A stretch of DNA of 64,000 bases, taken from Cellulophaga sp. HaHa_2_95 (GTDB lineage Bacteria; Bacteroidota; Bacteroidia; Flavobacteriales; Flavobacteriaceae). This document shows, one piece after another, positions 35,973-46,362 of this stretch. Both the position numbers and the translations under genes were made by a program. The notes beneath the pieces were generated by a model, which had not been told where the DNA came from, did not search any database, and worked only from the letters and a program-made list of their open reading frames with translations. The stretch's first letter is position 1, and each line of letters begins with the position of its first letter. Where the stretch lies: positions 1,364,001 to 1,428,000 of the forward strand of contig NZ_CP058988.1 in assembly GCF_019278565.1 (NCBI RefSeq), written 5' to 3'.

Positions 35973-36449
35973 ATGAGAAAAAAACAGGCTAAAAAGAGAC
36001 CTCTTTTACCAGATCCAAGATTTAATGATCAGTTAGTGACGCGTTTTGTTAACATGATGATGTGGGATGGTAAGAAGTCTATAGCGTACAAAGTATTTTA
36101 CGATGCTATTGATATCGTAGAGGAAAAGAAAACAGACGAAGAAAAAACTGCTCTAGAGATTTGGAAAGATGCTCTTTCTAATGTAATGCCTCATGTAGAG
36201 GTAAGAAGTAGAAGAGTTGGGGGTGCTACATTCCAAATTCCGATGCAGATTAGACCAGATAGAAAAATATCAACAGCTATGAAGTGGTTAATTAGTTATG
36301 CTCGTAAGAGAAACGAGAAAGCTATGTCACAAAAATTAGCTGGTGAAATTTTAGCAGCTGCGAAAGAAGAGGGTGCTGCAGTCAAGAAAAGAACAGATAC
36401 TCACAAAATGGCAGAAGCTAATAAAGCTTTCTCTCACTTTAGATTTTAA
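35973..36449 (+). CDS. rpsG: 30S ribosomal protein S7
   Basis: 158 residues. It starts [17 protein letters not shown] and has [20 protein letters not shown] and the C-terminal [16 protein letters not shown]7 nucleates assembly of the 30S head. Twenty nucleotides after rpsL, with fusA following at 9 nt, the standard str order. Confidence 0.98.
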   Translation: MRKKQAKKRPLLPDPRFNDQLVTRFVNMMMWDGKKSIAYKVFYDAIDIVEEKKTDEEKTALEIWKDALSNVMPHVEVRSRRVGGATFQIPMQIRPDRKISTAMKWLISYARKRNEKAMSQKLAGEILAAAKEEGAAVKKRTDTHKMAEANKAFSHFRF

Positions 36450-36458
36450 TTATCAGAA

Positions 36459-38591
36459 ATGTCAAGAGATTTAAAATTTACTAGAAATATAGGTATTGCT
36501 GCTCATATTGATGCGGGGAAAACAACTACTACTGAACGTATATTGTTTTATACGGGTGTAAGTCATAAAATTGGAGAAGTGCATGATGGTGCTGCTACAA
36601 TGGACTGGATGGAGCAGGAGCAGGAGCGTGGTATAACTATTACCTCTGCAGCTACAACATGTACGTGGAATTTCCCGATGAAAAATGGGGAGAAAATTGA
36701 TGAAACTAAGCCGTATCATTTTAATATTATTGATACTCCTGGCCACGTTGATTTTACGGTTGAAGTAAACCGTTCTTTGCGTGTGCTTGATGGTTTGGTT
36801 TTCTTGTTTAGTGCAGTTGATGGTGTAGAGCCTCAGTCTGAAACTAACTGGAGACTTGCTGATAATTACAAAGTTCCAAGAATGGGCTTTGTGAATAAAA
36901 TGGATAGACAGGGTTCTAACTTCTTGATGGTTTGTAAGCAAATTAAAGAGATGTTGAAATCTAATGCTGTTCCAATAGTTTTACCAATAGGTGATGAGGC
37001 TGACTTTAGAGGTGTTGTTGATTTGGTTAAGAATAGAGCTATTGTATGGCATGAAGATAACTTTGGGGCAACTTTTGATGTAGTTGATATTCCTGAAGAA
37101 ATGAAAGCAGAAGTTAGAGAGTATAGAGCTAACTTGATTGAGGCTGTTGCTGAGTATGATGATACTTTGATGGAGAAATTCTTTGAAGATGAAAATTCTA
37201 TTACTGAGGATGAAGTGCATGCTGCTTTAAGAGCTGCAGTTATGGATATGAGTATCATACCTATGATTTGTGGTTCATCATTTAAAAATAAAGGTGTTCA
37301 GTTTTTATTAGATGCTGTTTGTCGTTACTTGCCTTCTCCGTTGGATAAGGATGCAATTACGGGTACAGATCCTGATACTGAATTGCCAATTACTAGAAAG
37401 CCGGATGTAAAGGAGCCGTTTGCTGCCTTGGCTTTTAAAATTGCAACTGATCCTTTTGTGGGTCGTTTAGCATTCTTTAGAGCGTATTCTGGTAGATTAG
37501 ATGCTGGTTCTTATGTGTTGAATAATCGTTCAGGTAATAAGGAGCGTATTTCTAGAATATACCAAATGCATGCTAACAAGCAAAATGCAATTGATTATAT
37601 CGAAGCTGGAGATATAGGTGCTGCTGTAGGTTTTAAGGATATTAAAACTGGTGATACGTTATCTTCTGAGAAACATCCTATTGTTTTGGAGAGTATGGAC
37701 TTCCCTGATCCAGTTATTGGTATTGCGGTAGAGCCTAAAACCAAGGCAGATGTTGATAAGTTAGGAATGGCTTTGGCTAAACTTTCTGAGGAAGATCCTA
37801 CATTTACAGCTAGAACAGATGAGGCTTCTGGTCAGACAATTATATCAGGAATGGGTGAGCTTCACTTAGATATTATTGTAGATCGTTTAAGACGTGAATT
37901 TAAAGTTGAAGTTAATCAAGGTCAACCTCAAGTTGAGTACAAAGAGGCTTTAACTAAAACCGCTGGTCATAGAGAAACTTATAAAAAGCAATCTGGTGGT
38001 CGTGGTAAGTTTGGTGATATTGTATTTGAGATGGGTCCTGCTGATGATGATTTCGAAGGAACTGGTTTACAGTTTGTTGATCAAATCAAAGGGGGGCGTA
38101 TTCCAAAAGAATTTATTCCTTCGGTTCAAAAAGGTTTTACAGCTGCAATGAAGGCGGGTCCTCTAGCAGGTTATGAAATGGATCGTATGAAAGTTGTTTT
38201 GACGGATGGATCTTTCCACCCTGTGGATTCTGATGCATTATCTTTTGAATTAGCTGCAAAAATGGGTTATAAAGCTGCTGGTAAAGCTGCTGGAGCCGTA
38301 ATTATGGAGCCTATTATGAAAATTGAAGCTTTAACACCTGAAGAAAACATGGGTGATATTGTTGGAGATTTAAACAGAAGAAGAGGTACTATTACTAATA
38401 TGAGTGATAGAGCTGGTGCTAAAGTGATAAAAGGTGAAGTTCCATTATCGGAAATGTTTGGTTACGTTACGGCGTTAAGAACAATGTCTTCTGGTAGAGC
38501 GACATCAACAATGGAATTTTCACATTATGCGGAGACACCTTCAAATATTTCTGAAGAGGTAATCAAAGCAGCAAAAGGTTTAACCGCTTAA
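36459..38591 (+). CDS. fusA: Elongation factor G
   Basis: A 710-residue translational GTPase that drives translocation of tRNAs and mRNA. GTP-binding motifs: [16 protein letters not shown] (P-loop), [11 protein letters not shown] (switch I), DTPGHVDFT (switch II), NKMDR (G4). Domains II to V follow, with [15 protein letters not shown] and the typical C-terminal [19 protein letters not shown]. Length fits bacterial EF-G. In many bacteria tuf comes next; here rpsJ does. Confidence 0.98.
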   Translation: MSRDLKFTRNIGIAAHIDAGKTTTTERILFYTGVSHKIGEVHDGAATMDWMEQEQERGITITSAATTCTWNFPMKNGEKIDETKPYHFNIIDTPGHVDFTVEVNRSLRVLDGLVFLFSAVDGVEPQSETNWRLADNYKVPRMGFVNKMDRQGSNFLMVCKQIKEMLKSNAVPIVLPIGDEADFRGVVDLVKNRAIVWHEDNFGATFDVVDIPEEMKAEVREYRANLIEAVAEYDDTLMEKFFEDENSITEDEVHAALRAAVMDMSIIPMICGSSFKNKGVQFLLDAVCRYLPSPLDKDAITGTDPDTELPITRKPDVKEPFAALAFKIATDPFVGRLAFFRAYSGRLDAGSYVLNNRSGNKERISRIYQMHANKQNAIDYIEAGDIGAAVGFKDIKTGDTLSSEKHPIVLESMDFPDPVIGIAVEPKTKADVDKLGMALAKLSEEDPTFTARTDEASGQTIISGMGELHLDIIVDRLRREFKVEVNQGQPQVEYKEALTKTAGHRETYKKQSGGRGKFGDIVFEMGPADDDFEGTGLQFVDQIKGGRIPKEFIPSVQKGFTAAMKAGPLAGYEMDRMKVVLTDGSFHPVDSDALSFELAAKMGYKAAGKAAGAVIMEPIMKIEALTPEENMGDIVGDLNRRRGTITNMSDRAGAKVIKGEVPLSEMFGYVTALRTMSSGRATSTMEFSHYAETPSNISEEVIKAAKGLTA

Positions 38592-38601
38592 TTTTACGAA
38601 A

Positions 38602-38907
38602 ATGAGTCAAAAAATTAGAATAAAACTAAAATCATACGACTATAATTTAGTGGATAAGTCTGCTGAAAAAATAGTTAAAACTGTAAAGACTACAGGAGCT
38701 GTTGTTACTGGTCCAATTCCATTACCAACACATAAGAAAATATTTACTGTATTGCGTTCTCCTCACGTTAACAAAAAGTCGAGAGAGCAATTTCAATTAA
38801 GTTCTTATAAGAGGCTTCTTGATATTTATAGTTCTTCTTCAAAAACAATTGACGCTTTAATGAAATTAGAGTTGCCAAGTGGTGTTGAAGTAGAGATAAA
38901 AGTATAA
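38602..38907 (+). CDS. rpsJ: 30S ribosomal protein S10
   Basis: 101 residues. The conserved pieces are [21 protein letters not shown] and [20 protein letters not shown]. Head of the S10 section, 10 nt after fusA. It is separated from rplC by 156 nt that contain a terminator-like hairpin, the only large gap in this part of the cluster. S10 also serves transcription antitermination with NusB in other bacteria. Confidence 0.98.
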   Translation: MSQKIRIKLKSYDYNLVDKSAEKIVKTVKTTGAVVTGPIPLPTHKKIFTVLRSPHVNKKSREQFQLSSYKRLLDIYSSSSKTIDALMKLELPSGVEVEIKV

Positions 38908-38940
38908 TTATACTTGTAAGCAATTTGTATTGCGAGTAAC

Positions 38941-38979
38941 ATGTCCCGAGCGTTTCGCGAAGGAAAAACGGAAAAATAA
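38941..38979 (+). other. 12-codon mini-ORF before the rpsJ-rplC terminator
   Basis: ATG to TAA encoding MSRAFREGKTEK, ending 4 nt before the terminator stem. Its codons (CGA, GCG, CGC) are GC-rich compared with the neighbours. It might be a leader peptide, or a remnant of a short GC-rich intergenic palindromic element (CCCGAGCG...CGCGAAGG) of the type scattered in flavobacterial genomes. Confidence 0.25.
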
Positions 38980-38983
38980 AATC

Positions 38984-39011
38984 AGGGTCGATTTATTTTG
39001 ACCCTTTTTTT
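38984..39011 (+). terminator. Intrinsic terminator inside the S10 operon
   Basis: Stem AGGGTC/GACCCT with a 10-nt AT loop (GATTTATTTT) and a run of seven T. It stands 77 nt after rpsJ and 52 nt before rplC. The stem is only 6 bp, so termination may be partial. Confidence 0.65.
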
Positions 39012-39063
39012 CAGTTCAAAATTGAGAGTTAATAAAAGTAAATACTAATTAATTAAATTAAAT

Positions 39064-39681
39064 ATGTCTGGGTTAATAGGAAAGAAAGTAGGCATGACTA
39101 GTATTTTCGATGAAAATGGAAAGAATATTCCATGTACAGTAATCGAACTAGGTCCATGTGTAGTTACCCAAGTCAGAACCGAAGAGGTAGACGGGTATAG
39201 TGCCCTTCAATTAGGTTTCGATGACAAGGCAGAAAAACGTGCTAATAAGGCTGAATCAGGTCATTTTAAAAAAGCAGGTGTTTCTCCTAAGAAAAAAGTC
39301 GTTGAATTCCGTGATTTTGAAGGTGATTACAAATTAGGAGACACTATTGGTGTTGATTTATTTGTAGAAGGTGAATTTGTAGATGCTATTGGTATCTCAA
39401 AAGGAAAAGGTTTTCAGGGTGTTGTTAAGAGACATGGCTTTGCCGGTGTTGGACAAGCAACTCACGGTCAACATAACAGACTAAGAGCTCCTGGTTCTGT
39501 AGGTGCTGCTTCTTATCCTGCGAGAGTATTCAAGGGTATGAAGATGGCCGGAAGAATGGGTACTGATAAAGTAACTGTTCAAAACCTAAAGGTTTTAAAA
39601 GTAGTTCCAGAAAAAAATCTTTTAGTATTAAAAGGTTGTGTGCCTGGTCATAAGAACGCTTACGTAACTATTGAGAAGTAA
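39064..39681 (+). CDS. rplC: 50S ribosomal protein L3
   Basis: 205 residues. [19 protein letters not shown] at the start and the conserved core [38 protein letters not shown] (the loop reaching toward the peptidyl-transferase centre) are present. The start of rplD overlaps its stop by one base (TAATG), so translation is probably coupled. Confidence 0.97.
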   Translation: MSGLIGKKVGMTSIFDENGKNIPCTVIELGPCVVTQVRTEEVDGYSALQLGFDDKAEKRANKAESGHFKKAGVSPKKKVVEFRDFEGDYKLGDTIGVDLFVEGEFVDAIGISKGKGFQGVVKRHGFAGVGQATHGQHNRLRAPGSVGAASYPARVFKGMKMAGRMGTDKVTVQNLKVLKVVPEKNLLVLKGCVPGHKNAYVTIEK

Positions 39682-40313
39682 TGAAGGTAGCAGTTTTAGA
39701 TATTAAAGGAAAAGAAACAGGTAGAAGCATAGAGCTTTCTGATGCTGTTTACGGTATAGAGCCAAATAAGCATGCTGTTTATTTAGACGTTAAACAATAT
39801 TTAGCGCACCAGAGACAAGGTACGCATAAGTCTAAAGAAAGAGCTGAAATAGCTGGTAGTACAAGAAAAATAAAGAAACAAAAGGGAACAGGTACTGCTC
39901 GTGCGGGTAGTATTAAATCTCCAGTTTTTAGAGGTGGTGGTCGTATTTTTGGCCCAAGACCAAAAGATTATAAGCAAAAATTAAATAAGAATTTAAAACG
40001 TTTAGCTAGAAAATCTGCTTTAAGTATCAAGTCAAGTGAAAAAGCGATTTTAGTAGTTGAGGATTTTAATTTTGATGCTCCAAAAACAAAAGATTTTAAG
40101 AATGTTTTGAAGTCATTAGGCTTGGAAAATAAAAAATCTTTATTTGTGTTGGGTGATTCAAATAATAATGTATATTTGTCGTCACGCAATTTGAAAGGGT
40201 CTGAAGTTGTAACTAACTCAGATTTAAGCACTTATAAAATTTTAAATGCTAATAATATTGTGCTTCTAGAAGGTTCTTTAGAAGGAATTGAGTCTAACTT
40301 AACTAAACAATAA
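39681..40313 (+). CDS. rplD: 50S ribosomal protein L4
   Basis: 210 residues. Conserved extended loop: [20 protein letters not shown] and [12 protein letters not shown], which lines the exit tunnel. In E. coli L4 is the feedback regulator of the S10 operon; here it is the second gene after the rpsJ-rplC attenuator-like gap. One-base overlap with rplC. Confidence 0.97.
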   Translation: MKVAVLDIKGKETGRSIELSDAVYGIEPNKHAVYLDVKQYLAHQRQGTHKSKERAEIAGSTRKIKKQKGTGTARAGSIKSPVFRGGGRIFGPRPKDYKQKLNKNLKRLARKSALSIKSSEKAILVVEDFNFDAPKTKDFKNVLKSLGLENKKSLFVLGDSNNNVYLSSRNLKGSEVVTNSDLSTYKILNANNIVLLEGSLEGIESNLTKQ

Positions 40314-40317
40314 GAAC

Positions 40318-40608
40318 ATGAGTGTGTTGATAAAGCCAATTATAACAGAAAAAATGACTTCAGATAGTGAGTTGTACAATCGTTATGGCTTCATTGTAAA
40401 CCCTAAGGCGAACAAGCTTCAGATTAAAGAAGCTGTTGAATCTACTTACGGAGTTTCAGTTGAGAAAGTTAGAACTATGAATTACGGGCCTTCAAGAAAG
40501 ACTCGTTACACGAAAACCGGAGTGCAACATGGTAAATCTAATGCTTATAAGAAAGCAATAGTACAGGTTTCTGAAGGGGATATAATCGATTATTACAGTA
40601 ATCTATAA
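40318..40608 (+). CDS. rplW: 50S ribosomal protein L23
   Basis: 96 residues. IKPIITEKMTSDSELYNRYGF and PNYGPSRKTRYTKTGVQHGK-like NYGPSRKTRYTKTGVQHGK are family marks. It forms the docking site for signal recognition particle and trigger factor at the tunnel exit. Four nt after rplD. Confidence 0.96.
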   Translation: MSVLIKPIITEKMTSDSELYNRYGFIVNPKANKLQIKEAVESTYGVSVEKVRTMNYGPSRKTRYTKTGVQHGKSNAYKKAIVQVSEGDIIDYYSNL

Positions 40609-40627
40609 TTAAGACTAAAGACAAAAA

Positions 40628-41452
40628 ATGTCAGTTAGAAAATTAAAACCAATCACTCCAGGACAGCGTTTTAGAGTAGTAAACGGATTCGACGCGATTA
40701 CTACTGATAAGCCGGAGAAGAGCTTGCTTGCTCCGTTAAAAAAGTCCGGAGGTAGAAACAGTCAAGGAAAGATGACTATCCAGCACAGAGGTGGTGGTCA
40801 TAAGAGAAGGTATCGTTTGATAGATTTCAAAAGAGACAAGCAAGGAGTTGCTGGTGTCATTGATTCTATTCAGTATGATCCTAATAGAACAGCATTCGTA
40901 GCTTTAGTTAATTATGCTGATGGAGAGAAAAGATACGTAATAGCACAAAACGGAATGCAAGTGGGTCAGGAGATTTCTTCTGGTGCAGATGCCACTCCTG
41001 AAATTGGAAATGCACTTCCTTTAAGTGCTATTCCTTTAGGTACTATTATTTCTTGTATAGAACTACGTCCAGGACAAGGTGCTGTTATGGCAAGAAGTGC
41101 TGGTACATTTGCTCAATTAATGGCTAGAGATGGTAAGTTTGCTACGGTAAAACTTCCTTCGGGTGAAACTAGATTGATTCTAGTTTTATGTTTAGCTACA
41201 ATTGGGGCGGTATCTAATTCTGATCATCAATTACTTGTTTCTGGTAAAGCCGGTAGAAGTAGATGGTTAGGTAGAAGACCAAGAACAAGACCGGTTGCAA
41301 TGAACCCTGTCGATCACCCAATGGGTGGTGGTGAAGGTAGAGCTTCAGGTGGTCACCCAAGATCTAAGAACGGTATACCTGCTAAAGGTTATAGAACTCG
41401 TTCTAAGACTAAGGCTACAAATAGATATATATTAGAACGTAGAAAGAAATAA
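40628..41452 (+). CDS. rplB: 50S ribosomal protein L2
   Basis: 274 residues. Conserved blocks [20 protein letters not shown], the basic loop [20 protein letters not shown] and [18 protein letters not shown], where the last contains the histidine near the peptidyl-transferase centre. Full-length with the normal C-terminal basic tail. Confidence 0.98.
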   Translation: MSVRKLKPITPGQRFRVVNGFDAITTDKPEKSLLAPLKKSGGRNSQGKMTIQHRGGGHKRRYRLIDFKRDKQGVAGVIDSIQYDPNRTAFVALVNYADGEKRYVIAQNGMQVGQEISSGADATPEIGNALPLSAIPLGTIISCIELRPGQGAVMARSAGTFAQLMARDGKFATVKLPSGETRLILVLCLATIGAVSNSDHQLLVSGKAGRSRWLGRRPRTRPVAMNPVDHPMGGGEGRASGGHPRSKNGIPAKGYRTRSKTKATNRYILERRKK

Positions 41453-41465
41453 AAAGTAGAAAGAA

Positions 41466-41744
41466 ATGGCACGTTCACTAAAAAAAGGACCTTACGTTCA
41501 CTTTAGTTTAGAAAAGAAAGTTCAACAGAATATAGATTCTGGTAAAAAGACTGTAGTTAAGACTTGGTCAAGAGCTTCAATGATAACACCAGATTTCGTT
41601 GGTCAAACTATCGCTGTTCATAATGGTAGACAATTTGTTCCTGTATATGTTACAGAGAATATGGTTGGTCATAAATTAGGAGAATTTTCACCAACTAGAT
41701 CTTTTAGAGGTCATGGTGGTTCGAAAAATAAAGGAAAAAAGTAA
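41466..41744 (+). CDS. rpsS: 30S ribosomal protein S19
   Basis: 92 residues: [54 protein letters not shown]19 binds the 30S head with S13. Three nt before rplV. Confidence 0.98.
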   Translation: MARSLKKGPYVHFSLEKKVQQNIDSGKKTVVKTWSRASMITPDFVGQTIAVHNGRQFVPVYVTENMVGHKLGEFSPTRSFRGHGGSKNKGKK

Positions 41745-41747
41745 GCT

Positions 41748-42155
41748 ATGGGAGTTCGTAAAAAACAAATGGCCGAAAGAATAAAGGCAGAGAAAAAGCA
41801 AATTGCTTTTGCGAAATTGAATAATTGTCCAACTTCACCAAGAAAGATGCGTTTAGTAGCTGATTTGGTAAGAGGGGTTCAAGTGGAAAAAGCACTGGCA
41901 ATTTTAAAATTCAATTCTAAAGAAGCTTCTCGTAAATTAGAGAAATTGCTTTTATCAGCTATTGCAAACTGGCAGGCTAAAAATGAAGATGCTAGTATAG
42001 AAGATGCTGACCTTTTTATTAAAGAGATAAGAGTTGATGGTGGCGCTATGTTGAAAAGACTTCGACCGGCACCTCAAGGTAGAGCACACAGAATTAGAAA
42101 ACGTTCCAATCACGTAACATTAGTGTTGGATTCTAACAATAATGTACAAAGCTAG
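41748..42155 (+). CDS. rplV: 50S ribosomal protein L22
   Basis: 135 residues with [18 protein letters not shown] and the tunnel hairpin region [20 protein letters not shown]. The N terminus is about 20 residues longer than the E. coli protein ([18 protein letters not shown]), which appears normal for Bacteroidetes. Two nt before rpsC. Confidence 0.96.
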   Translation: MGVRKKQMAERIKAEKKQIAFAKLNNCPTSPRKMRLVADLVRGVQVEKALAILKFNSKEASRKLEKLLLSAIANWQAKNEDASIEDADLFIKEIRVDGGAMLKRLRPAPQGRAHRIRKRSNHVTLVLDSNNNVQS

Positions 42156-42157
42156 GT

Positions 42158-42877
42158 ATGGGACAAAAGACAAATCCAATCGGAATTCGTTTAGGCATCA
42201 TTAGAGGATGGGAGTCTAACTGGTATGGTGGAAATGATTACGGTGATAAATTGGCCGAAGACAACAAGATTAGAAAATATGTTCATGCTCGTTTAGCGAA
42301 AGCTAGTGTATCAAGAGTTATTATTGAGCGTACTTTGAAACTTATCACTATTACTATTACAACTGCAAGACCTGGTATTATTATCGGTAAAGGTGGTCAG
42401 GAAGTAGATAAGTTGAAAGAGGAGCTTAAGAAAATTACTGATAAAGAGGTTCAGATCAATATATTTGAAATTAAAAGACCTGAGTTAGATGCAAATCTTG
42501 TAGCGGCTAGTGTTGCTCGTCAAATTGAAAATAGAATTTCATTTAGAAGAGCAATAAAAATGGCAATTGCTGCAGCGATGCGTATGAATGCTGAAGGTAT
42601 TAAAATTCAAATTTCTGGACGTTTAAATGGAGCGGAAATGGCTCGTTCTGAATCTTATAAAGATGGAAGAATACCATTATCGACTTTTAGAGCAGATATC
42701 GACTATGCTTTACATGAAGCGCATACTACTTATGGAAGATTAGGTATTAAGGTGTGGATTATGAAAGGTGAGGTTTATGGTAAAAGAGATTTATCTCCTT
42801 TAGTTGGTATGGAAAAAAGCCAAGGTGCAAAAGGTGGTAAGCAAGATGGTAACAAGAAACCACGTCGTAGAAAGTAA
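42158..42877 (+). CDS. rpsC: 30S ribosomal protein S3
   Basis: 239 residues. N-terminal [22 protein letters not shown] domain with [19 protein letters not shown], and a conserved core [19 protein letters not shown]. The C-terminal extension ([20 protein letters not shown]) is basic and low in complexity. Confidence 0.98.
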   Translation: MGQKTNPIGIRLGIIRGWESNWYGGNDYGDKLAEDNKIRKYVHARLAKASVSRVIIERTLKLITITITTARPGIIIGKGGQEVDKLKEELKKITDKEVQINIFEIKRPELDANLVAASVARQIENRISFRRAIKMAIAAAMRMNAEGIKIQISGRLNGAEMARSESYKDGRIPLSTFRADIDYALHEAHTTYGRLGIKVWIMKGEVYGKRDLSPLVGMEKSQGAKGGKQDGNKKPRRRK

Positions 42878-42896
42878 TTTTTAAAGAAGTAGAAAA

Positions 42897-43316
42897 ATGT
42901 TACAACCTAAAAGAACCAAGTTTCGTAAGACACAGAAGGGTAGAATGAAAGGGATCTCTGGAAGAGGTCATCAGCTTTCAAATGGTATGTTCGGTATAAA
43001 ATCTTTAGATACAAGTTTTATTACATCAAGACAGATAGAAGCGGCGCGTATTGCTGCTACTAGATATATGAAAAGAGAGGGGCAAATGTGGATTAAAATA
43101 TTTCCAGATAAGCCTATTACCAAAAAGCCTCTAGAGGTTCGTATGGGTAAAGGTAAAGGTGCTCCTGAATATTTTGTTGCTGTGGTTTTACCTGGTAGGA
43201 TTATGTTCGAAATCGCTGGGGTGTCTCAGGAGATTGCTAAAGAGGCGTTACGTCTTGCGGCACAGAAATTACCTGTTAAAACAAAGTTTATTGTTGCTAG
43301 AGATTATTCAGCTTAA
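42897..43316 (+). CDS. rplP: 50S ribosomal protein L16
   Basis: 139 residues: [19 protein letters not shown] and a conserved C-terminal half with [20 protein letters not shown] and [19 protein letters not shown]. It contacts the aminoacyl-tRNA site region of the 50S subunit. Confidence 0.98.
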   Translation: MLQPKRTKFRKTQKGRMKGISGRGHQLSNGMFGIKSLDTSFITSRQIEAARIAATRYMKREGQMWIKIFPDKPITKKPLEVRMGKGKGAPEYFVAVVLPGRIMFEIAGVSQEIAKEALRLAAQKLPVKTKFIVARDYSA

Positions 43317-43335
43317 TTTTTAATTGTAAGGAATT

Positions 43336-43527
43336 ATGAAACAATCAGAAGTAAAGGAATTATCTGTTGAGGAGTTAGGCTCTAAATTAGCTGAGGCTAA
43401 GAAGCAACATTCAGATTTGAAAATAGCGCATAGCGTTACTCCGTTGGAAAACCCGCTTCAAATAAGAAAAGCGAGAAGAACAGTGGCTAGAATAGCGACA
43501 GAATTAACTAAAAGGGATAACCAATAA
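43336..43527 (+). CDS. rpmC: 50S ribosomal protein L29
   Basis: 63 residues, helical: [20 protein letters not shown] and [20 protein letters not shown]. Near L23 at the tunnel exit. rpsQ follows after 13 nt. Confidence 0.95.
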   Translation: MKQSEVKELSVEELGSKLAEAKKQHSDLKIAHSVTPLENPLQIRKARRTVARIATELTKRDNQ

Positions 43528-43540
43528 CTGGTTCTGCTTT

Positions 43541-43798
43541 ATGGAAAAAAGAAACTTAAGAAAAGAGAGAGTAGGAGTTGTTACTAGCAACAAAATGGAG
43601 AAATCAATTGTGATTTCAGAAGTTAAGCGAGTAAAACACCCTATGTACGGAAAGTTCGTATTAAGAACTAAAAAATATGTTGCACACGATGAGGCAAATG
43701 ATTGCAATATTGGTGATACGGTAAGGATAATGGAAACACGTCCTTTAAGTAAAACTAAATGTTGGAGATTGGTTGAAATCATTGAAAGAGCTAAATAA
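43541..43798 (+). CDS. rpsQ: 30S ribosomal protein S17
   Basis: 85 residues. Conserved: [39 protein letters not shown] and [21 protein letters not shown]-fold primary rRNA-binding protein. Two nt before rplN. Confidence 0.97.
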   Translation: MEKRNLRKERVGVVTSNKMEKSIVISEVKRVKHPMYGKFVLRTKKYVAHDEANDCNIGDTVRIMETRPLSKTKCWRLVEIIERAK

Positions 43799-43800
43799 TT

Positions 43801-44169
43801 ATGTTACAGCAAGAATCAAGATTAAAGGTAGCTGACAATACTGGGGCAAAAGAAGTTTTGACCATTAGAGTGTTAGGTGGTACAAAAAGAAGATATGCTT
43901 CTGTAGGAGATAAAATAGTAGTAGCTGTTAAAGAAGCTACTCCTAATGGTACTATTAAAAAAGGTGCTGTTTCTACTGCAGTAGTAGTTAGAACTAAAAA
44001 GGAAGTAAGAAGACAAGATGGTTCTTACATTCGTTTTGATGATAACGCCTGTGTTCTTTTAAATCCAACTGGAGAAATGAGAGGTACACGTGTTTTTGGA
44101 CCTGTAGCTAGAGAACTTCGTGATAAGCAATTCATGAAAATTGTATCATTAGCTCCAGAGGTGCTATAA
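43801..44169 (+). CDS. rplN: 50S ribosomal protein L14
   Basis: 122 residues: [40 protein letters not shown] and [20 protein letters not shown]. Complete, contacts L19 and the 30S interface bridge B8. Confidence 0.98.
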   Translation: MLQQESRLKVADNTGAKEVLTIRVLGGTKRRYASVGDKIVVAVKEATPNGTIKKGAVSTAVVVRTKKEVRRQDGSYIRFDDNACVLLNPTGEMRGTRVFGPVARELRDKQFMKIVSLAPEVL

Positions 44170-44182
44170 CATTTAGAAACAG

Positions 44183-44497
44183 ATGAAAAAGCTAAAAATA
44201 AAAGTAGGAGATATCGTAAGAATCGTAGCTGGAGACCATAAAGGTGTAGAAGGTAAGATTATGAAGATTGATTTTGATAAGAACAAGGCGATTGTTGAAG
44301 GTGCTAATATGGTGTCTAAGCATGAAAAGCCGAGTGCTAAAAATCCTCAAGGTGGTATCGTAAAGAAAGAGGCACTTTTACACATTTCTAATTTAGCATT
44401 GATTGATGCTAAATCTGGTAGCACTACGAGAGTAGGTTACGATGTTAGAGATGGGAAAAAAGTAAGAGTCTCTAAAAAATCTAATGAAGTAATATAG
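44183..44497 (+). CDS. rplX: 50S ribosomal protein L24
   Basis: 104 residues with a KOW motif: [20 protein letters not shown] and [35 protein letters not shown]. An early assembly protein of the 50S subunit. Two nt before rplE. Confidence 0.97.
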   Translation: MKKLKIKVGDIVRIVAGDHKGVEGKIMKIDFDKNKAIVEGANMVSKHEKPSAKNPQGGIVKKEALLHISNLALIDAKSGSTTRVGYDVRDGKKVRVSKKSNEVI

Positions 44498-44499
44498 TT

Positions 44500-45051
44500 A
44501 TGGCTTACGTTACAAGGTTAAAAACAGAATACAATGAGCGCATTATTGGCGCTCTTAAAGAAGAGTTTGGGTATAAGAACGTTATGCAAGTTCCTAAGCT
44601 AGAGAAGATAGTTGTTAGTAGAGGTGTTGGTGCAGCTGTAGCAGATAAGAAGTTAATCGACCATGCGGTTGATGAATTAACTACAATTACTGGTCAGAAG
44701 TCTGTAGCGACTATTTCTAAGAAGGATGTTGCTTCTTTTAAGCTTAGAAAAGGGATGCCAATCGGTTGTAAGGTTACTTTAAGAGGTGAAAGAATGTTCG
44801 AATTTCTTGATCGTTTAGTTACTAGTGCGCTTCCAAGAGTTAGAGATTTCCAAGGAATTAAGGCTACTGGCTTTGATGGACGTGGTAATTATAACCTAGG
44901 TGTTACAGAGCAAATTATTTTTCCTGAGATAAATATTGATAAAATTAATAGAATCAACGGAATGGATATTACCTTTGTAACTTCTGCACAAACAGATAAA
45001 GAGGCGAAATCATTATTAACTCAATTGGGACTACCTTTTAAAAAGAATTAA
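44500..45051 (+). CDS. rplE: 50S ribosomal protein L5
   Basis: 183 residues: [60 protein letters not shown] and [16 protein letters not shown]. It binds 5S rRNA. One nt separates it from rpsN. Confidence 0.98.
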   Translation: MAYVTRLKTEYNERIIGALKEEFGYKNVMQVPKLEKIVVSRGVGAAVADKKLIDHAVDELTTITGQKSVATISKKDVASFKLRKGMPIGCKVTLRGERMFEFLDRLVTSALPRVRDFQGIKATGFDGRGNYNLGVTEQIIFPEINIDKINRINGMDITFVTSAQTDKEAKSLLTQLGLPFKKN

Positions 45052-45052
45052 G

Positions 45053-45322
45053 ATGGCTAAAGAATCGATGAAAGCCCGCGAGGTTAAAAGAGAGAAAACT
45101 GTAGCAAAGTATGCTGAGAAGAGAAAAGCTTTGAAAGAAGCTGGTGACTACGAAGGCCTACAGAAACTGCCTAGAAATGCTAATCCCGTACGTTTGCATA
45201 ATAGATGTAAGCTTACAGGTAGACCTAGAGGGTACATGAGAACATTCGGTGTTTCGCGTGTAACTTTTAGAGAAATGGCAAATGCAGGGTTAATACCAGG
45301 TGTTAAAAAGGCTAGCTGGTAA
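45053..45322 (+). CDS. rpsN: 30S ribosomal protein S14 (zinc-free type)
   Basis: 89 residues, the long form without the two CxxC pairs: the only cysteine is in [20 protein letters not shown]. This is the C- type, which does not need zinc. A 68-nt gap with a strong hairpin follows before rpsH. Confidence 0.97.
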   Translation: MAKESMKAREVKREKTVAKYAEKRKALKEAGDYEGLQKLPRNANPVRLHNRCKLTGRPRGYMRTFGVSRVTFREMANAGLIPGVKKASW

Positions 45323-45341
45323 TCAATTTAAATATTAACTG

Positions 45342-45375
45342 GTATCAGGTTTAGCGCTTTGCTAAAAACCGATAC
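45342..45375 (+). promoter_or_regulatory. Hairpin in the rpsN-rpsH gap
   Basis: GTATC (45342-45346) pairs with GATAC (45371-45375), and inside it GGTTTAGC (45348-45355) pairs with GCTAAA...CC (45361-45370), leaving a single-base bulge, a two-A bulge and the loop GCTTT. No T-run follows, so not a terminator. In E. coli S8 represses its operon by binding an mRNA structure; a similar role here is only inferred. Confidence 0.5.
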
Positions 45376-45390
45376 TGCAAATTAGTACAT

Positions 45391-45789
45391 ATGGTAACAG
45401 ATCCAATTTCGGATTACTTAACAAGAATTAGAAACGCGAGTAGCGCTGGGCACAGAGTTGTCGAGATTCCTGCTTCTAATTTAAAAAAAGAAATGACTAA
45501 AATATTGTTCGAACAAGGATATATTTTAAGTTATAAGTTTGAACCAAACAAGGTTCAAGGCACAGTGAAAATAGCTTTGAAGTATGATAAGCTAACTAAA
45601 GAGCCTGTGATAAAAAAAATTATGCGTATAAGTAAACCAGGTCTACGTAAGTATGCTGGTTCTACTGATTTACCAAGAGTACTTAACGGATTGGGTATTG
45701 CTATCGTTTCAACTTCACATGGGGTTATGACGAGTAAGCAAGCTAAGCTAGAAAAAGTTGGTGGTGAAGTATTATGTTACGTTTATTAA
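45391..45789 (+). CDS. rpsH: 30S ribosomal protein S8
   Basis: 132 residues: DPISDYLTRIRNASSAGHRV at the start and STSHGVMTSKQAKLEKVGGE near the end, the family signature. Central rRNA-binding protein of the 30S platform. Preceded by a hairpin-containing gap. Confidence 0.98.
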   Translation: MVTDPISDYLTRIRNASSAGHRVVEIPASNLKKEMTKILFEQGYILSYKFEPNKVQGTVKIALKYDKLTKEPVIKKIMRISKPGLRKYAGSTDLPRVLNGLGIAIVSTSHGVMTSKQAKLEKVGGEVLCYVY

Positions 45790-45808
45790 TACTATAAAGA
45801 TTTAAGAA

Positions 45809-46351
45809 ATGTCTAGAATAGGTAATAATCCAGTTGCGATACCTCAAGGAGTAACCGTTGAGATAAAAGAGAATTTAATTACCGTAAAAGGTAAGTTGGG
45901 TGAGTTAACTCAAGAATATAGCGCTGTTGAAGTTAAAGTTGAAGATGATCAAGTTTTTGTAACTAGATCTTCAGATACTAAAGAGCATAAAGCTAAGCAT
46001 GGTCTTTACAGATCTTTGATTAACAATATGATCGATGGTGTATCAAAAGGATGGACTAAAGAATTGGAACTTGTAGGTGTAGGTTATAGAGCAAGTAACC
46101 AAGGTCAAAGATTAGATTTGGCTTTAGGTTTTTCTCATAACATAGTTTTAGATTTGGCTCCAGAAGTTTCAATCGAAACTGTATCTGAAAAAGGTAAAAA
46201 TCCAATTATTAAGTTAACGTCTTTTGACAAACAATTAGTTGGTCAAGTGGCTGCTAAAATAAGATCTTTCCGTAGACCAGAGCCGTACAAAGGAAAAGGT
46301 GTTAAGTTTGTTGGAGAACAATTAAGAAGAAAAGCTGGTAAGTCAGCATAA
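45809..46351 (+). CDS. rplF: 50S ribosomal protein L6
   Basis: 180 residues: [39 protein letters not shown] and the C-terminal [20 protein letters not shown]. Two tandem alpha/beta domains near the sarcin-ricin loop. Confidence 0.98.
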   Translation: MSRIGNNPVAIPQGVTVEIKENLITVKGKLGELTQEYSAVEVKVEDDQVFVTRSSDTKEHKAKHGLYRSLINNMIDGVSKGWTKELELVGVGYRASNQGQRLDLALGFSHNIVLDLAPEVSIETVSEKGKNPIIKLTSFDKQLVGQVAAKIRSFRRPEPYKGKGVKFVGEQLRRKAGKSA

Positions 46352-46362
46352 TAAGTAGAATT

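Larger units (their letters stand above)
38900..39063 (+). promoter_or_regulatory. Candidate attenuator between rpsJ and rplC
   Basis: A structured gap: a 16-nt palindrome AAGTATAATTATACTT (38900-38915) across the rpsJ stop, a small hairpin GCAAT/ATTGC (38920-38933), a GC-rich segment containing a 12-codon ORF (38941-38979), and an intrinsic terminator (38984-39011). No promoter-like box is seen between the terminator and rplC, so downstream genes appear to depend on read-through. Regulation is inferred. Confidence 0.5.

Noticed and set aside
36471..37258. Several minus-strand frames within fusA
   Set aside because: fusA is unmistakable on the plus strand; these are shadow frames.
38591..38602. 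Missing tuf gene as an assembly gap
   Set aside because: fusA and rpsJ are separated by 10 nt with no disruption; in Bacteroidetes tuf is often elsewhere.
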